This document shows, piece by piece, positions 62,386 through 64,000 of a DNA stretch of 64,000 nt (position 1 is its first letter; each line of letters begins with the position of its first letter). A program made the translations under genes and the position numbers. The stretch comes from Nitratireductor soli. GTDB lineage: Bacteria > Pseudomonadota > Alphaproteobacteria > Rhizobiales > Rhizobiaceae. Under the pieces are notes generated by a model, which saw only the letters and a program-made list of their open reading frames with translations, ran no database searches and was not told the DNA's origin. The stretch is taken from positions 124,001 through 188,000 of the forward strand of contig NZ_LFVY01000008.1 of assembly GCF_001050155.1 (NCBI RefSeq). The letters run 5' to 3'.

Positions 62386-62495
62386 AAAAAGTCTATTTCT
62401 GCGCCGTTGGCCGTAGGCTACCTCTTGCAAAGCCGTGGGAGCAGATGCGGGCGGTTGCGCCGCGCGTCCAGGAACGGCGAACGGAGGAGAACGAC

Positions 62496-63725
62496 ATGGG
62501 CATGTATTCCCGCAGGACAATCATGTGCGCTCTGGGGGTCGCCGTGGCGATGACCGGCGCCTGGGCGCCCGGTGCGGCGGCCGAGGAGCGCAGTTCCGTC
62601 AAGATCGGCTACGCGATTTCCAAGTCCGGCGCCAATGCCGGCGGCGCCGGGATCACGACGATCCCAAACTACCAATTGTGGGTCAAGGAGGTGAACGAGG
62701 CCGGCGGGCTGGAGCTTCCCGACGGATCGCGGCTGCCGATCGAAGTCGTTGAATACGACGACCGATCCTCCTCGGAGGAAGTGGTCCGCGCCATCGAGCG
62801 GCTCGCCACGCAGGACGAGGTGGACTTCATCCTGGCGCCCTGGGGCACGGGCTTCAACCTTGCCGCGGCGCCGATCTTCGACCGTTTCGGCTATCCTCAG
62901 CTTGCCATCTCGTCGGTCACCGACCGCGCCCCGGAATTCGCCAAGCGCTGGCCGCGCAGCTTCTGGCTGCATGGCGGTGGGAGCGACTATGCCCAGGCGC
63001 TGGTCGATATCCTCGCCAAGGCCGCCGATCAGGGCACGATCAACAAGCAGGTCGCCATGATTTCGGTTGCGGAAGGATTCGGCATCGATCTGGTCAACGC
63101 GGCACGGCCGGCCTTCGAAGCGGCGGGCTTCGAGATCGTCTACGACAGGACGTATCCCCCCGGCACGACCGACTTCACGCCGATGATCAACGAGGCGGCG
63201 GCGACGGACGCGGATTCCTTCATCGCCTTCTCCTACCCGCCGGACACGTTTGCGCTCACCCAACAGGCGCGGGTCGCGAACTACAATCCGAAGGTGCTGT
63301 ATCTGGGCGTGGGGACCCAGTTCCCTTCCTATGCGGCGGCCAATGGCGAGAACGCGGAAGGCATCATGGGGCTCGGCGGCACGGACGTCTCCAATCCGAA
63401 GGTGATGGAGTACCGCAAGCGCCACGAGGAGGTCATCGGCGCGGGGCCCGATTATTGGGGCAGCGTCGTCACCTATTCGGTGCTGCAGATGCTGCAGGAG
63501 GCGATAAAGCGTGTCGGCCTCGACCGCGGCGCTGTCACGGAGGAACTTTCCACCGGGACCTTCGAGACCGTCGTGGGGGAGATAAAGCTGCAGGACAACC
63601 AGCTGCGCGACATGTGGTGGGCCGGTCAGTGGCAGGACGGCCACTTCGTCGCGCTCGCCCCCGCCGATCGCCCCGGCGCATCCGAGCCCAGGCTGCCGAA
63701 ACAGCCCTGGAAGCCCGCCAACTAG
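62496..63725 (+). CDS. Liv-type ABC transporter substrate-binding protein
   Basis: A 409-aa periplasmic protein with signal peptide (CALGVAVAMTGAWAPGAAAE) and type I binding fold: VKIGYAISKSGANAGGAG, VKEVNEAGGLELPDG and VDFILAPWGTGFNLAAAPIF are typical. The ATG at 62496 follows the ribosome site GGAGGAG. It is followed, after a repeat and a hairpin, by a livH-type permease gene, so this is the first gene of a second Liv-type importer that continues past the window. Confidence 0.9.
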   Translation: MGMYSRRTIMCALGVAVAMTGAWAPGAAAEERSSVKIGYAISKSGANAGGAGITTIPNYQLWVKEVNEAGGLELPDGSRLPIEVVEYDDRSSSEEVVRAIERLATQDEVDFILAPWGTGFNLAAAPIFDRFGYPQLAISSVTDRAPEFAKRWPRSFWLHGGGSDYAQALVDILAKAADQGTINKQVAMISVAEGFGIDLVNAARPAFEAAGFEIVYDRTYPPGTTDFTPMINEAAATDADSFIAFSYPPDTFALTQQARVANYNPKVLYLGVGTQFPSYAAANGENAEGIMGLGGTDVSNPKVMEYRKRHEEVIGAGPDYWGSVVTYSVLQMLQEAIKRVGLDRGAVTEELSTGTFETVVGEIKLQDNQLRDMWWAGQWQDGHFVALAPADRPGASEPRLPKQPWKPAN

Positions 63726-63728
63726 AGA

Positions 63729-63826
63729 TTTTTGCAGCCAGGTGGACATCATCTGACGTCCGCATAAATGCGGAAAAGCAAAGAGATAGACCGGTTCAGC
63801 GTTTCCATGAAATGCTGAACCGGTCT
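63729..63826. repeat. Dispersed RIME-like hairpin repeat, copy 3 (best preserved)
   Basis: It contains all elements: the CAGGTGG/ATCTGACG segment, the palindrome CCGCAT-AA-ATGCGG, and a long terminal hairpin with arms GACCGGTTCAGC (63789-63800) and GCTGAACCGGTC (63814-63825) around a 13-base loop. It starts four bases after the binding-protein stop and lies between that gene and its permease. Confidence 0.85.
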
Positions 63827-63840
63827 GGGACGGCCCGACG

Positions 63841-63863
63841 GGCCCGGCCGCAACGGCCGGGCC
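63841..63863. terminator. GC-only hairpin between binding protein and permease genes
   Basis: GGCCCGGCCG and CGGCCGGGCC are exact complements around a three-base loop. There is no T-run. Together with the repeat just upstream it could lower transcription into the permease gene, giving the usual excess of binding protein. Confidence 0.55.
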
Positions 63864-63930
63864 AAGGGCGTATGCTATCCTGCGAGAGGCCGGCAACCGC
63901 GCCGCGGGCCAGGCCGCGAGGAGACTTGGA

Positions 63931-64000
63931 ATGCCAACCACAGCAATCGTATCCGGCCTGGTGCTTGGAGGCACCTATGCGCTCATCGCCATGGGTCTGA
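63931..64000 (+). CDS. Liv-type ABC transporter permease LivH, 3' truncated by window end
   Basis: Only 23 residues are present: PTTAIVSGLVLGGTYALIAM followed by GL. GLVLGGTYALIAMGL is the conserved LivH opening, also seen in the complete livH at 3121. The ATG is preceded by GAGGAGACTTGGA. It continues the operon of the binding protein at 62496. Confidence 0.8.
   Translation, partial: MPTTAIVSGLVLGGTYALIAMGL

Noticed and set aside
1-64000. tRNA, rRNA or riboswitch
   Set aside because: No cloverleaf-like or rRNA sequence was recognised in the intergenic spaces by eye; a covariance-model scan was not possible.

Overview
The window is GC-rich, densely coded DNA of an alphaproteobacterium of the order Hyphomicrobiales (rhizobia and relatives). 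The evidence is protein style, many solute ABC transporters with attached catabolic genes, a RIME-like dispersed hairpin repeat in three copies, and a rhizobial-type (Rhc) type III secretion system (T3SS). Genus cannot be fixed from the sequence alone.

Layout. (1) 1-8642: a branched-chain amino-acid-type (Liv) transporter, entered part-way through a fused permease/ATPase gene, followed by an N-formylglutamate amidohydrolase-like protein, a cysteine hydrolase and a three-part kinase/M23/aminotransferase fusion. (2) 8746-14408: a TetR regulator, a nucleoside hydrolase, a 2OG-Fe(II) oxygenase and a polar amino-acid ABC transporter. (3) 14643-15458: a decayed IS3-family element. (4) 15539-22796: a LysR regulator and a complete peptide/dipeptide transporter operon ending in a class A beta-lactamase-like hydrolase. 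(5) 22797-24031: remnants of at least three metabolic genes. (6) 24032-54352: an L,D-transpeptidase, the T3SS and two very large proteins. (7) 54605-60906: small oxidoreductase, acetyltransferase and regulator genes, several of them broken. (8) 61117-64000: an amidase, an AraC remnant and the start of a second Liv-type transporter.

The T3SS lies on two main operons plus single genes. Rightward from 24983: secretin part 1, a 61-aa protein, SctI, J, K, L, N, O, Q, R, S and T. Leftward from 42426: a needle candidate, SctD, SctX, SctY, SctV, secretin part 2 and a CpaD-like lipoprotein. SctU, a TadD-like TPR lipoprotein and a D-glutamate-cyclase-family protein sit between them. The two operons share a 37-bp upstream element (24855-24891 on +, 42522-42558 on -) with identical internal spacing, about 90-95 nt before the first start codon, so they probably form one regulon. 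Beyond the operons are an RpiR-type regulator, a 2538-aa protein (LysM-like, coiled, 54-residue repeats, SH3-like and LysM-like C-terminus) and a convergent 1036-aa LysM protein with a hydrophobic C-terminal segment; both are candidate secreted substrates or translocators.

The most unusual points are a SctU whose NPTH self-cleavage motif is replaced, a SctX/SctY pair otherwise known from Ysc-type systems (sctY apparently starting at CTG), Tad-pilus-like outer-membrane parts, a D-glutamate-cyclase homologue inside the locus, and the two giant LysM proteins. No tRNA, rRNA or CRISPR array was seen.
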